Below, piece by piece: positions 45,701-58,029 of a stretch of 64,000 nt of DNA (position 1 is its first letter; every line of letters starts with the position of its first letter). The notes below the pieces were generated by a model. It did no database searches, had not been told where the DNA came from, and saw only the letters and a list, made by a program, of their open reading frames with translations. The DNA lies in assembly GCA_014058105.1 (NCBI GenBank), contig JACGCM010001462.1, positions 124,001-188,000 of the forward strand, in the 5' to 3' direction. Origin of the DNA: Kingdonia uniflora (Eukaryota; Streptophyta; Magnoliopsida; Ranunculales; Circaeasteraceae). The position numbers were made by a program, and so were the translations under genes.

Positions 45701-46700
45701 ATCTTTTCAGTTTTCACCCATCTGTTCATGAGTTTTATTTGAGCAAGGTATCCCATTTCTATCAAGTCGTTGGTTATATCTTCCTCTAACTATATTTGTA
45801 GTTGCATCATCTCTCACTCCTGATTTTTTTTTTTTGGCAGGGTTTTGGATTCGTGTCCCCATATCTTAATATCACCTTTAAGTCATCACAGTTTAAACAT
45901 AATAGAGAAAAGAGGGGCAACATACATTAGCTTCCCCCAACTACTGGCTATGATAACCCCAAACTCAGGTTCTGCTCCCCAGGATTGATGATGCCTTGAA
46001 GGGACGTTTGTTGGCTTAGGCACCTGGCAACATTCCCCCATAAGAAGTGAGTGATCAGAGTGATTTCTAGGCAACACTTTCATTCCCCAACCACTGAACT
46101 TTCTTTGCCATACTGCGTTCGGGAGCTATCTGTCGAGGACCACCAGCATTCTGTTATTCCCACTCTGCGGATTGTACCACGTAAAGGTAAGCCCAGAGGA
46201 AGGGCTTTCCTTGAGTTTCGCTATATCCAGGAAATTGTTGAAATCTATTACTGTATTTGTGTTTGGTGGACATCATCCCCTTTTCTCAGTTACCCGAAGA
46301 AGCACGTTGAAATCACCTATGCATATCTAGCGTTTGATATTAGTTACAGCAATATTAGAGAGGTCATCCTAGAGTTCCAACCTTTTAATTCTACTGTTGT
46401 CTTCATGAACAAAGGAGAAACAACTATCCATGTAAAGCACTGCAATATATTGTTTTTTCATGGAAATAACACCAGGTGCAGAGGTATCTTTAAGTCAAAA
46501 TATCCTATCTTACCTTTTCTGCATTTAGTTCATTGGAGATGACTATATTTTCATAACCCGGCAGCTCAAAGTTCTTGCAAAACAAATTTTGTTCAGCAAT
46601 TCCCACAATATTTGGCTGTAGTCTTGCCATAGTTTTCCTGAGATATCTTATTGTTTTTCTATTTTCCTAGCCCTATGGAGTTCCATAATATGACATTCAT
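42733..46700 (-). pseudogene. LINE-B ORF2: endonuclease, reverse transcriptase, RNase H
   Basis: The start at ATG 46700-46698 reads MNVILWNSIGLGK, the usual opening of the plant LINE endonuclease; a stop then interrupts it. Endonuclease traces continue to about 45800 in mixed frames. The RT includes ISYYKAKFG, ALTTEEIRDVVFSMDSNSSP (45579-45331), LALKIDISQAYDILSWNYL (45078-44824) and the active site FGDD at 44666-44655, where the plant consensus is FADD. The RNase H, at 43320-42733, is one open frame of 195 codons with VKIYYDGSTLGITSLAGIGI. Several stops and shifts lie between. The catalytic Ala to Gly change and the stops imply no activity. Confidence 0.84.
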
Positions 46701-48299
46701 TGATCTTTACGGGTAGAGCGTGTCACTCTCGATTCTATGGTATACACCTTGCCCCCTTTAAAAACATGATTAGGACCGAGATGCACCTGTTCTTCATGTT
46801 CCATTTCATCCGTCCAACTTGACGAGCTGAGGTTTTGTCTAACTCCATGTATCGCCGTGAAGTATGCGCTGCCTTTATCTCTGTTTGCCTCATTTGTTGA
46901 ACCGTCTGCTAAATCTGCTATAGCTGCCACGAGATCCTCCTTATATGGCGTTGATTTGGACTTCTCCACGTCTTTCTCTCCGTCTTTACTCTCTCCTTTT
47001 ATTATTGAGATGGTGGTAATTTACTGTCCTAATATAGCTGAATCAGTGTGTTCTATATCTTCCTCCACTCCTCTTAGTGCATCAAACTGGTTACTCCTAT
47101 TAGCAAGACTATCTTTCTTGGGTGATTTCGGTTTTCTGTTATTTTCCTTAGTGGTTGACCACTCTACAGTCTCCCCAATATTTTTGTGTTGCTGTAAATG
47201 TGTAGATGGTCCAGGCATGCTCGAGAAGTATATAAGAGGTGATGCAGCGCTGCTCGCCTCCATAGATTCCTAAAAATACTTGTGTTTACTAGGTGCTGCA
47301 ATGATTTTCTTCCCCAAAACCTTGTCTTGAGGTTACTTCTCCTGGATTACTAATTTTTGATTTCCCCGGTTGCCTTTTGCAAACTCTTTTCCCATCATCG
47401 GTTTTATCTTATTATGCTCCATTTCATTAGCTCGGAACACTTTTTGAATAATCTTGCATTCTGCGATCGTGTATCCCACATTTTTACAGTAAGAACAATA
47501 TTTGGGGATTCTATGTAACAAGACCACTTGTTTGATAATATTTCCCTCAATCTCCAGATGAATATGATATGGAATTAGCTTAAGAAAGATCAATGTCGAC
47601 AAACACATTCGCATGGAACCCATAATCTTGATTTCTTATCGATTAATCTAGCTAAATAGGTTTACCAAGTATCTTCCCTAGAGACAAGATGATCTTTTCG
47701 CTCCACATTTTGATAGGAAACCCATGAAACTTTTACCAAATTAGAGTATTGTAGTTTCTATATCTGACAACAAAAAAGTTTTGATTCCATGGCATGAGTC
47801 TGATAGGTATTTGTTTAACCATCCAGGGTCCTCTGCTCCAAATCATTATCTTGTCTTCTTTTGACTCCAATTTTATGATGCAAAACCCCTTTCCAATTAG
47901 AATCAAATTGCACGTTCCCTTTGTTTTCCAGTGATTTCTTACAAATTCCTAAACTGCTGTGAATTTGATTTTCTTTAGGTCTAACATCTTATAAGGCTGA
48001 ATAGGTATACTGATATTCTAGTAGAGATTTTAGCTCTAGGGATTGAAAGAATTAGGATGTCCCCCCACTTTCCCGATTCTAGCAGAACAGAAGGTCTTTT
48101 TCACTCTCTATTTCTGGTCTATGAACTTTGTCCACACATAATTGCATTTGTTTCTTTCCACCAGGAGTAGTGATTTTACAATGGGTAAGAGATTCCTACC
48201 CAAAACTTGATTAGTCTTGGTTGTTCGATCGGTGTTTCCTCCTGCTGTAATTTGGTTTGCTGATGTAATGTTTTTCTCTTTCCCTTCTTCCATGTTCAT
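46697..48299 (-). pseudogene. LINE-B ORF1: nucleic-acid-binding protein with zinc knuckle
   Basis: The ATG at 48299 gives MNMEEGKEKNITSANQI. The DUF4283-like middle part includes KGFCIIKLESKEDKIMIWSR and GPWMVKQIPIRLMPWNQNF near 47900-47780. The knuckle at about 47500-47460 reads CSYCKNVGYTIAEC, where the His of CCHC is Tyr. The C-terminal half (RSNQFDALRGVEEDIEH, ending TRSTRKDQ) is in one frame from 47623 to 46697, with stops near 47330, 47265 and 47020. The TGA at 46699-46697 overlaps the ORF2 ATG (46700-46698) as ATGA. Confidence 0.78.
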
Positions 48300-48700
48300 G
48301 AAACCCCAGGGACATACAACAATTAATTTAACCTTGTTAGCTTTTACGGGATGACCATCAAGGACCTAAACCTTATGCAAAATTAGATTATCTTCCTTTC
48401 GGTAAGCTGGAATGATCGGAGAGATGTTTGGAAGTACATTTTCAGTAGAGTATGGCGTAGGGGTAAATTTTAGGATTGAATTCAAAATACGGAGACCCTA
48501 ATTTTTGAGCAAGTTGATTTACCTGTTTATAAGTCCTTGCAGGAGAGTATGAGTGGATAAATCCGTCGTGATCAATTTAATAATCAATTAGGGATTTGGG
48601 ATTCCATCTAGAGTTCTTTTTTTAAGGGCCAATCTAGATGTTATGTATACTCATCCCTCTGATCTTTACGTATATGGGTAGACAATTTAGCCATAAAGAA

Positions 48701-51014
48701 ACACATTCATCGGACTTCATAATTTTTTGTCTTAGTAACCTTCATACGGCTTAGCGTGAACTAGATTTTAGGAATGAAAAAAAAGCAAAAATAAAATTAA
48801 ATGACAACCTACTTATACCCCTAAACCTTTGCACTTCTAGTATGTAATTTTGAAGCCAAATAGAGTACTACAAGAGGAGTAAAGACTATTTGATAGTGTT
48901 TTCAAGGAAGAAAAGAAATTATTGGCAGTGAACTGGGATTAGGCAGGCCACTTCTTTGGTACGCTTGCTCGCCAATATGCAAAAAAGGCGACTAAACAAT
49001 GAAAACCGCCACCTCCCATAAAGCATACCATTAGCATCCTTTATGGCTAAATTTTTTAAATCTTTTGAAAATGAGCTAGAAGACCAACAAGCGAGTTTTA
49101 AGGCAGCTAGTTAGAATCTCTAGGCACTAATCTCAAACAATTTACTACTAGATTCAAGATGTTCCTAACTGTTGGTTTTATTTGTTAAATTATTTGGGAT
49201 ATAATAGAATAAGAAGTGAAGAGGTAAGATTTATGGTTTAGATAGAGGAAATATTGCATGGTATTCACCACTAAGACGGGAATTTGGCACCATATGTTTT
49301 GTACCATATTGAAGCCTAACCAAGTAGGCATAAAATATTAACAATTTCTACATCTGGCAATCTTATAAATAATAGTTTGCCTCTCATCCAATAGTCTAGG
49401 TTTGCTATCTCCTGTGGTGATAATGTCATGTGTAGACTTGGTTATCCTCAAAATTTACATCGCCAAAGCAATTTTTGCGGTTCGAGATGCTCAACATGAA
49501 CTTTTTCCATTCATGACAAGAAGCTTTAGCTGATTACTTAGTCACCTTCAATAATCTCACAGTCATAGGCAGCTGCAACCTTCTGAACGCTTCTCTCACA
49601 TCTTTGCCCACATTTCAAAGTCTTACAAGCCTCAAAGAACTTTGAGTAGCCCTGTTTGTTACAATAATAACATAAGTTGCCCTCTATCTAACTGCCCCTC
49701 CTAATGTACATGAGTATGTATAATTACAGAAATGACCATCTATATGACTCCATACTTATCTTTAACATATTCCCAGCATTTAGAATCACTAGAAAGTATG
49801 GAGAAATCACAGATATTGTTGTTTATTATGATACATGATGGGCCGCTATACCATTTTCAATCTTTCTCTTCACATTCCCTTATGTGCTTATTGTCGGTTT
49901 ATATACTATTTGAAAATAAAAGGTATCGCCTTTCTTGAAAATATCTATGACCTTCATACTCAGTTTACATTGTTGTAATCCCTAGAACTTTGTTGGTTGT
50001 ATAGATCGATTTAGTGTGATAATCACGGGAATTTTGTTACTTTCTAATGGAATAATAGATAGGGTTTAAGGGGACTATCGTTAGAGTGTGGTATATAGTT
50101 TAATAATTTTTTATTTGATAGAGTTCTGAATGTATAATTGGTGCAGGTTAATTGAATGGGCTAGATCTTTAGTTTACTTTATTTGAGTGGTAATGACTAT
50201 CATTATTATATTATTGCTATAAGGAATAGTTCATCTGAAGTACAGATTATCTCATTACTCTTATTATTGGTAGAATAGTTGCATTTTACAATACTTTTGC
50301 TATATAGGGAGCAGTTTATGCCTTTCAGTTCACATTAGCTTGTTAGGGAAAGCTATTTCAGAATGAGAAGGACAGTCTTTCTGTGCCCAGAAGTTTAGGT
50401 ACGCTCACTTAACTTATAGTTACTGCAAGTTGGGGTAAGTTTTATCTTACTATGAAATTTTATTGCATATAAAGTACTTTTCATATAGTAATTGATATAT
50501 TTCTAGATTTTTATTGTTTCACTATATTGATTTACTCCTAGTTAAGACTCAGAGAAGTATTTAATGTTATATGTGCATTGATCAGTTTGCATGTCACATT
50601 GTATAGATGTAATTATGTGGTGTAACTAGGACTGCATGGTACTAGACGATAATATCTAAATTTAACTTTACCTCTTCCAAACTAATAATGTAAATAAATG
50701 TTGCTGATAAGAGCAACTCCAGCTGCAAGTTCAAGTTGGGGTGTGGGCTCTGATAGGGGGCCCACAGAAAATCCAACCCAAACCTAGCCTCTCCCAGCAG
50801 CTTATCAAAGTTTTTGACGTATTTTTATTTTATTTTATTTTAAAGGAAATCAAAACACCGTGCGGTATTCATTTTACTGAGCAGTAAAAGGAATACCACT
50901 GCTATGACTGTTAAGAAAAAAACTTGTTTCAACACGTAACACATAGCACTGTTTACTCATCTATCTCAATTCAAACCTAAATCTTTCCAAAACATCTAAT
51001 CCTTTGAAAATCAA
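48701..51014. other. 2.3 kb without a recognisable gene
   Basis: Mostly AT-rich DNA. Near 50710-50830 is a GC-richer block starting GAGCAACTCCAGCTGC with GGGGGCCCAC, similar to the end motif of some short plant DNA elements, but I found no matching inverted end. On the minus strand near 49700-49550 a short Cys-rich reading (LCYYCNKQGY, TLKCGQRCERS) looks protein-like but matches no family that I know. Confidence 0.4.
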
Positions 51015-52942
51015 ATGGAGATTCCAGAGGTAGACTAACACCCCAGTACATTACCTAGATTTAGAGGGACAAGAGATTCAAAGAGAGCAGTAACTCGGTC
51101 GATGTCTGGAAGAAAGAAAAAAATTGTAGAATTTGAAGATGTACAATAAACCCTAAGGCATACCATACCTGTCCCAAGAAAACTACCCAACCAGGTTTAT
51201 TACTGGCCTCCTAGACGGTGTTACTTATATATATTACACTGGCAAGAAACCTACGGTAAGTTTTTTGTACATTGTGACTTTGTTATTTCAGTTAATTAAG
51301 TATTTGACAAAATATTCCAATGAACATAATAGAGATTCGATGCGTCCACACGGCATATTTACTATGGTGATCAAAGTTTAGAAGGAGATTTTTATAATTC
51401 TGAAGATAAGGGATCTTGTGGTGAAGATATTTGGGAGCTTTATCGATATACACTTGGGTAATTCCGATAATCGGCAAATTAAGGTGCTAACAGAGCGTTG
51501 ATGGCCAACAACGCACACTTTTATGTTCCCATGTGTGGAGATAGGGATTACTCAAATAAATTTTCAAATGTTGACATCATTGGCAATTGGCAGATATCCT
51601 ACACAGATGTCGTATGATGATAGCTGGAGTATTTTATCCAACACGTGGCAATTGTTATCCCGTATCAAAAGTTGCAATACAAAGAGTGGGAATGCCAATA
51701 TTTCATATTTGTGGATTTACTTGACCATTACAGTTAATCAGGAGGATGATATTACCATTATTCGTACTTCTATTCTCTTCATGATGGGACATTTATGGCT
51801 CAAACGGCTAACGACACAGTCCCGTTAGGATATCTCACTGCCGTAGCCGATTTGGACAAAACTACCAAATATGACATGGGTTATGCTATTCTTGCTTCCC
51901 TATACCATGGTTTCGATACCGCAGTCACTAGATTTTTGTAACTTCTAGAGGTATACCAATACTTTTTCCATATAAGCTAAAAATCAAATATCTTCTAATA
52001 AATGTCTTATATAAAATTTCTAATTATTTTTTATGTTGTTCTGAAATGTAGTATTAGTTCTTAGAGTATTGCGGGGTTGGTCATCCTATTGTCAAGGAAG
52101 CGCTTAACTTCAGGTCATATCCGTACCTCAAAGAATGAGAGAAGGGGAGCAGGAAAAAATTAAATTACTAGGCAGCGAATTTGTTTACTCTAGGTAAATA
52201 CCTCATTGAACACCAGAATATTGAGTCGATCAATTGGTAACCTTGGATGGAATCTGCAGTGTTACATTTAGATGACGTACATACATCATCGCTTTTGTCT
52301 CGTAGGAGTATGCCACTTCATGTCCCAAATGGAAACTACGAGTCTTACTTGGGGGATAGATGTTGGAGGCAGCTGACTGGCACTGCGGGGATTCCTTTAG
52401 ATCCTCCACTTAACATGTCGCCACATCTTAGTCTAACTAATTTACAGGCGATGAGACAGGCCGACTTCATTGACTGTGACCAGTTTGTGATAGGGGATGA
52501 GCGAGAGACTTACGCCTCATACTGGGCTAACCAAACTTATGAGGTAGGCTACCTGTTGACAGATTTCTAGGGGATAGAAAATATAAATCTGTTTGTCCCC
52601 ACTACACCCAGAGCTGGTATTATACCCATGTTGGTTACATCAGCAGGGGTTCATAACTTGTTCTAGGACTTCAGTTTGCTTAGCAAGGAGGAGAGGCCAG
52701 ACATGGGGTGGTACATGGAGACGACAGGGAGACGTGAGATGCTCCCCATCTACCGCTTGAGGAACTCGCCACCCAAATATGCCTCCAACGGCGTAGAGGA
52801 GTTATGGCACCTGACTCATGGTATGTGGTGACTCACCCTTACAGAGTCTGTGTGGGATGCCCAGTCAATCCAACAATAAACTTATAAGCTTGTTACTGCC
52901 AATAGGCACATAGACAGTATAGACGATCAACTATATTCGTAT
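51015..52942 (+). pseudogene. Plant mobile domain (PMD) gene, 5' and central part
   Basis: It is similar to the PMD (aminotransferase-like, MAIN/MAIL-type) family. A possible first exon starts at ATG 51015 and ends at a GGTAAG site near 51254. From about 51430 come FGSFIDIHLGNSDNR, HTFMFPCVEIGIT, RYPTQMSYDDSWSILSN, then TVPLGYLTAVADLDKTTKYD and AILASLYHGFDTAVT. An intron from GTATACC (51951) to TGTAG (52051) is likely. The next block, 52052-52942, is one frame with EYCGVGHPIVKE, LGDRCWRQLTGTAGIPLDPP and QLYSY, interrupted by stops where Trp, Gln or Arg is expected. It ends at a perfect GTAAGT donor (52943). PMD proteins occur both as host genes and in transposons, and I cannot tell which this was. 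Confidence 0.72.
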
Positions 52943-53036
52943 GTAAGTAATTTATTTATGTATTTATTTTTTTCTTAATGTCATATTTAATTGGTCAAAA
53001 TTTATTTAAATTTTCTTTGTCCTGTCAAGAACCAAT

Positions 53037-54166
53037 TAATGGACACATAAAATGACCACTATTCCCCTATGACTTAATGTTTATTATTCTTAATTTTATT
53101 ATTAAACATGACTTATAAAACCAATTTTTATATTTCAGGTTACATGGAGCATATTTACCAATTATGTGCAAATACCAGGATGTATAGCTCATAGGATGAA
53201 CTGTTGGAGGAAGATGTAGAGTTGTCAATCACAAGGGTCCCACATGGGGAGGTTATAATTTTGGAGGATAACTCTTGGAGGTTGCAAATTTATGTACATT
53301 CATGGCATAAATTATAAATTTAATATAAAATGTAAGAACCCTCTCCTTCATCTATAAAAGGAGAGGTGGTGAGCTCATAAGATCCTCCAATTTGAGAGAA
53401 TCATTCTTGTAGAGTGTAAGAGAGCATTATTGGAGTAAGTTGGTGCAACTCTTGTAAGCATTTGGAGCATTTCATTTTGTAAGTCAATAAAATTCCTCTT
53501 TTTGTTGTTAGTTTATGTTCATTTCATTCTCATATCATTTAGGTTTTATAGTTGTTATTATGGCCGGCTAAGTCTTCACTAGGGGTGAGGATGGATCCGC
53601 CATAAGCGTATGATATCATGAAGTAGAATGTATTTTTCTCCAACACAATATGAGCATATTACATAAATCCCAAAACAATATTGTTGGAGACATCAATTAT
53701 CATCCTATGATCTCTTTAAGTAGAGATATAGGAAGAGTTTTGTGATTCTCAAATGATATAGTAAAATTGTATTAATATTGTATCTTTCTAAGGTATGATC
53801 CTAATTAACATTTCATAGTTAGCATAGCTTTCATGGAATGTGTTTTTAGTACATACTAAGTTCATACAATATATTCTACTTGAGTTATAATTAATCATGG
53901 GATTACATCGCCAAAAGGTCGAAGTTTGTTATTTCAATTAAGTGGAGAATTTAATATGCGATACTATGTTGATATTGTATGTAAATGGTGGTAAAGTCCG
54001 ATGCCCCTAGACTTTTATTCTAGATTAAAACCATATCATTGATTTTTACGGTTTTACAACCTTAGATTACTAAAACACAAGACCAAAACTAATTTCTAGT
54101 TCTGTTCGAAAGTGAACGGCACTCAAATTTTTACCCATACTAAACACCGGATTTTTACCGTTATCA
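53037..54166 (+). repeat. Athila 5' LTR
   Basis: It is 1130 bp. It carries TATA box TCTATAAAAG at 53351-53360 and AATAAA at 53486-53491, which give a short R region, and ends ACCGTTATCA. The first bases are TAATGGACAC where the 3' copy has TGATGGAGAC. Confidence 0.88.
53351..53360 (+). promoter_or_regulatory. TATA box of Athila 5' LTR
   Basis: TCTATAAAAG is kept in both LTRs (3' copy near 62612-62621). It is followed about 135 bp later by AATAAA, as expected for U3-R of this group. Confidence 0.65.
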
Positions 54167-54169
54167 AAA

Positions 54170-54184
54170 TGGCGCCGTTTCCGG
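54170..54184 (+). other. Athila primer-binding site
   Basis: TGGCGCCGTTTCCGG follows the LTR after three bases. It matches the TGGCGCCGTTGCCGGGG type found in plant Athila elements, which is usually assigned to tRNA-Asp, with one mismatch (T for G). Confidence 0.75.
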
Positions 54185-55500
54185 TTTTGAGCGGTAATTA
54201 GAAAAAAAAATTATTGTGTTTAATTTGTTTTTTGGATTTACTTTTTAGAATAACATAAATTTCGTTTATTACATTTTTATATTTTACTTTTGCATTTTGA
54301 GAAATTTTTCTTTGTTTTACGGTGACTACTTTCTTTGTTTTACAGTGACTACCAAAGGAAGCTAAGGACCGGCCAAAAACTAGATAGGGTTATCTTTTTT
54401 TCTTCTCTTTGAGTAACTTGTAGTGAGGCAAAATATTATACTCTTGAGTGAAGAGTGTGTAATTAAAGCGAGGATAAAATTGTACTTTTCTTCTGCAGGG
54501 GAAATATTGGATCCCACATCTGGGGAGGACCTCTCTAAACGCCTACTTGAGCAAAAGAGCCTGGGTGTGCCATCTCAACGGTTTCACCAGGGTAAACAAC
54601 GAGCCCCTAAAAAGGCCGCCCCGCAAGTACTTTCTTCCACCGTACTCTCCTGCGAAGCGGCCAATTTTTTTTCATGTGCCTGATGTTTATGCACTTTAAA
54701 ATTCTAAAATTTAGATAAAGGGCAAAAAAAAGTAGGATTTCATCACCCGTGTGTGGCACCGCATATTAGGACCCCGGGAGGTCACGACCCGGTTTAACAT
54801 TTTACGGAACAGGACATTGACTTTAAAAGAAACCAAGATTAAGCCATAAAATACATAGACAGAAAAAATGGCTTATAGAGCTCGGACCGGGAGCATTAGG
54901 AACGCGCTCATTATGACCCCTGATAGTGGCTACGTTTGTCTGTAGGAAGTACGTTCCCTGGCATAACTAGTGTGGAAAGGTGATTCTAAGCGGTTTGCCC
55001 CACCTTCCAGCACTGGTGCCTCTAGGTGACTAGAACTCCACACGAGTTATTGCTAAAGCGAGTATACACAACTCAATGTGCGAACCAATCCATTGTCAGG
55101 AATAGGAGCAACCGAATCCTGAGACTGGGTTCACAACTTGACCTTAATTAAGGGCCATCTGAAAAGGTTGTTGTGTTTATTTTTTGTGCACTTCATTATT
55201 GTGTGATCATCATAGTGCGTATATCTATTAGTGTATGAAAGAATGGTTTTGAGAGCCTAATAGTCATCTTGAGATGCTTAGAGAATCTGATTTGATAGAT
55301 ATTCCAATCTACTTTGAGGTAGGCGAGTCAACCCAACTGGAAATTCTAATCTCTATTGATACGAGAGACCGTACAATCCTTACTCATAGGGAACTCTTCC
55401 CTGCTGAGGGTGAGTTAGAAACTTTTGATTTCCCTGTCTCTCCATTGAGACTTAATCCGAGTCATTCACTCCATTTAGTATTCCACCACAATCACTTGAG
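54185..55500 (+). other. Athila leader (5' UTR)
   Basis: 1.3 kb between PBS and gag. A 22-23 bp direct duplication (CTTTGTTTTACGGTGACTAC and its variant CTTTGTTTTACAGTGACTAC) lies at about 54310-54353. Short open frames at 54423-54683 and 55274-55579 have no recognisable domain. The latter (ISIDTRDRTILTHRELFP) overlaps the gag start in another frame and could be a leader ORF. Confidence 0.55.
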
Positions 55501-56830
55501 ATGGGAGAATCTAATGATAATGAAAATGGTTAGGGACCCATGCGGATTCCTCTTAAGGATCACATGTTCCCAAAAATGACAAATCGTGCCTCGTGCATTA
55601 TTTTACCTCCTACAACTGGGCAATTTGAACTTAGAAATGCGCTCCTCAATTCATTGCCAAAATTCTCAGGAGGAGAAGATGAGAACCCATACGCTCATAT
55701 TAGGGATTTTGATGACTTAATGTTCTTCCAAAAGTATAGGAATGAGAACGAAATGGAGGTCATGAAACTCTTGTTGTTTCCCTTTTATTTACTAGGGAAA
55801 GCTAAGAGCTGGTTTCAAGCTCTACGGCCAAAATTAATCACGAGATTTGAGATGCTTACTGAAGCCTTTTACAAGAAGTTTTTCTCTCTTGAGAAAACTG
55901 AGACCCTTCGTAGGGCCATTCTTAGGATTACCCAACTTCATGGAGAAAGCTTAAAGGATTATCTTGAGAGATATAAGGGACTGATCCTACAAAGCCCTCA
56001 TCACGGTATCGACTCCTGGGATCTAACTAGAAATCTTTATGATGGATTAGATGTTGAAACCTAGAGATCTATCTATTGTTTAGGGAATTTTACTGATAAG
56101 GATGATGTAGAGAGTTTGGACTTCTTAAAATAGATGGCTAAAAAAATTGTAAACCTGGGGCACCATGAGAGAAACTATTATTCAAGAAAAGGGGGGTCAT
56201 GCCTTTGGAGTTGGATCTAACTCCAATTTGGAAGCTATGCTGACGATCATCCTGCGTAAGATAGAGTCCTTAGAAATAGGGAAAAACAAATTGTCCGTTA
56301 AAGCACAAATTTTTCATGCTGAGATGCAAGCTTGTGTTGCGTGTGACGATGTTGGACATTATACTCAGGATTGCCCTTTGATTCATGAAATTAAGGAAAC
56401 CAGGAAGGATCAGGTAAATATGTTTCATCAAAAACCTTCCTCTTTTCCTTATAACCAGTCACATCATCAAGGGAATTCTTCAGGGAGGAATATTTTGAAT
56501 AACTATTCTGGCAGACCGTATTACCAAGGGAGTAATTCAAATCAAAATCAAGGTGGTGTACCCTTTACTCCCAATCACCAACCTTTTCAGCAAAATACTC
56601 CTTACGTTCTTCCTCAGAATAGGAAAGCATCTTCGAATGATGGCATCCAAGCCCTATTGTAATCTAATAACCAGGTGATGCAACAATTCATGCAAATGAA
56701 TCAGCAATCCATAAGTTGAATAGAAGCATCAATTGCTCAATTGGTATCTGGTTTAAGTACTGCAGACAAAGGTACATTCCCAAGTCAAACCCAACCCAAT
56801 CCGAAGGATCAAACCGAGAGTTTACACCGC
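55501..56830 (+). pseudogene. Athila gag
   Basis: The most likely start is MGESNDNENG at 55501, followed by TAG at 55531-55533. The capsid domain at 55540-56064 reads SCIILPPTTGQFELRN, PKFSGGEDENPYAHIRDF, LLGKAKSWFQALRPKLI, FYKKFFSLEKTETLRRAI, typical of Athila gag. After a frameshift near 56150 comes the zinc knuckle CVACDDVGHYTQDC at 56333-56374, with all four CCHC ligands kept. Then an Asn/Gln/Gly-rich tail (SNQNQGGVPFTPNHQPFQ). Another frameshift near 56830 leads into the protease frame with VIILRSGK. Confidence 0.85.
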
Positions 56831-56839
56831 GATCAGATA

Positions 56840-58028
56840 ATGCGGTGATTATACTTAGAAGTGGAAAGACTAGAGACAACAAAGTTTGGATGCCTGAGGA
56901 CAAATCACGTGAAAGTCCTAATCCTAGTACAGAGAAAGTTATAAAAGGAGGCAAACCTATATGTGAAGAAACTCCTTTTATTGAGGAAGAGACTGGGCAG
57001 GTCTCGCTAAGTAAGAAGATTATCTAAAATGATCCGCCTAGAATTCCTAGAGCACCTTTTCCCCAACGATTTTTAGTCAATAAGAAGAACATTCCCGGTG
57101 AAGAGGTTAAGGAGATATTCAAGAATCTTAAGATCACTATTCCTTTCCTCGATGCATTATGACAGATTCCTTCCTATGCAAAATATCTCAAGGACCTCTC
57201 CACGTTCATGAAATGTATGAATGTTTCTAAGAAAGCTTTCAATGTCCATGACAGTGAAAATGTTATTCAATTGGATGCTCAGGTTAGCTCTATAATCTTG
57301 AACAAAGCACCCATGAAATACAAAGATCCAGGAATGCCGACAATTTCTTGTCACATAGGGACAAATCGCATCGGAAAAGCCTTACTTGATTTAGGTGCCA
57401 GTGTCAACTTGATCCCTTATTCGGTATATGAGCAGCTAGGTCTAGAAGGACTAAAACTGACACATAGAACCTTGCAACTAGCTGATCGATCCATTAGAAT
57501 TCATAAGGGAGTTGTAATGGATGTACTTGTCCAGATTGACAATTCTTTCTATCCTGTCGACTTTGTGGTCCTTGACACAAACCCGGTAGAAGACCCAAAT
57601 AGTGAGATACCTGTGATCCTTGGCTGACCTTTCTTGGCCACTACTAATGCATTGAGCAATTGCCGTAGTGGAGCTATGAAGTTGACTTATGGGAATAAAC
57701 CATCGATCTGAATATCTTCAATGCGACTCATACTCCGTTTGAAAATGAATTCGATGAGTGTAACATGATTGGTACTGTTGTAAACTGTACATTTCATAGT
57801 TCCAATCCTAGGGTCCCGTTAGAAGCTTGTCTTGCATATTTTGGAGATAATTTAAATGTTGATGACCTTATCAATGAGGTCAATGCCTTGTTAGATTCTT
57901 TTCCTATTGTGGATAACAATGATAATGCTAAAATGCTAAAAGTCAAGGATCCTACTCCAGAAGTGGAAGATGTGTCCGTTAGGTTAGAACTTAAATCTCT
58001 CCCTGAAATCTCAAATATGTCTACCTAG
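56840..58028 (+). pseudogene. Athila protease and linker
   Basis: The linker has IPRAPFPQRFLVNKKN and EIFKNLKITIPFLDAL, the usual Athila order before the protease. The protease site ALLDLGASVNLIP has its active-site Asp at 57388-57390. DLGAS, not DTG, is normal for Athila. VVLDTNPVEDPNSEIPVILG follows, then TGA (57625-57627) where the CGA of GRPFLAT is expected. After a frameshift near 57710 the stretch with FENEFDECNMIGTV leads to EVEDVSVRLELKSLP, and near 58020 a second shift leads into the RT frame. It encodes the polyprotein-cutting enzyme and is not functional as it stands. Confidence 0.82.
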
Positions 58029-58029
58029 G

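Larger units (their letters stand above)
42703..48632 (-). mobile_element. LINE-B: nearly full-length plant L1-type LINE
   Basis: A 5.9 kb non-LTR retrotransposon on the minus strand with 5' region, ORF1 (48299-46697) and ORF2 (46700-42733). The flanks are CTTAGATGT (42694-42702) and TCTAGATGT (48633-48641), a likely target duplication with two mismatches or a shorter 7 bp match (TAGATGT). No clear poly(A) tract remains at the 3' end (left). It interrupts the tandem repeat described at 42438-42702. Confidence 0.82.

Noticed and set aside
46051..46542. 163-codon open frame on the plus strand
   Set aside because: It overlaps the endonuclease part of LINE-B ORF2 on the minus strand, has no motif, and is best seen as a shadow of decayed coding sequence.
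49550..49720. Cys-rich minus-strand reading (CYYCNKQGY, KCGQRCERS)
   Set aside because: Short, no start, no family recognised, and isolated; not enough to call a gene.
50705..50830. Possible MITE starting GAGCAACTCCAGC
   Set aside because: No matching inverted end and no target duplication found nearby.
54423..54683. 86-codon frame in the Athila leader considered as a leader gene
   Set aside because: No recognisable domain and not in frame with gag; leaders of this group are usually non-coding.
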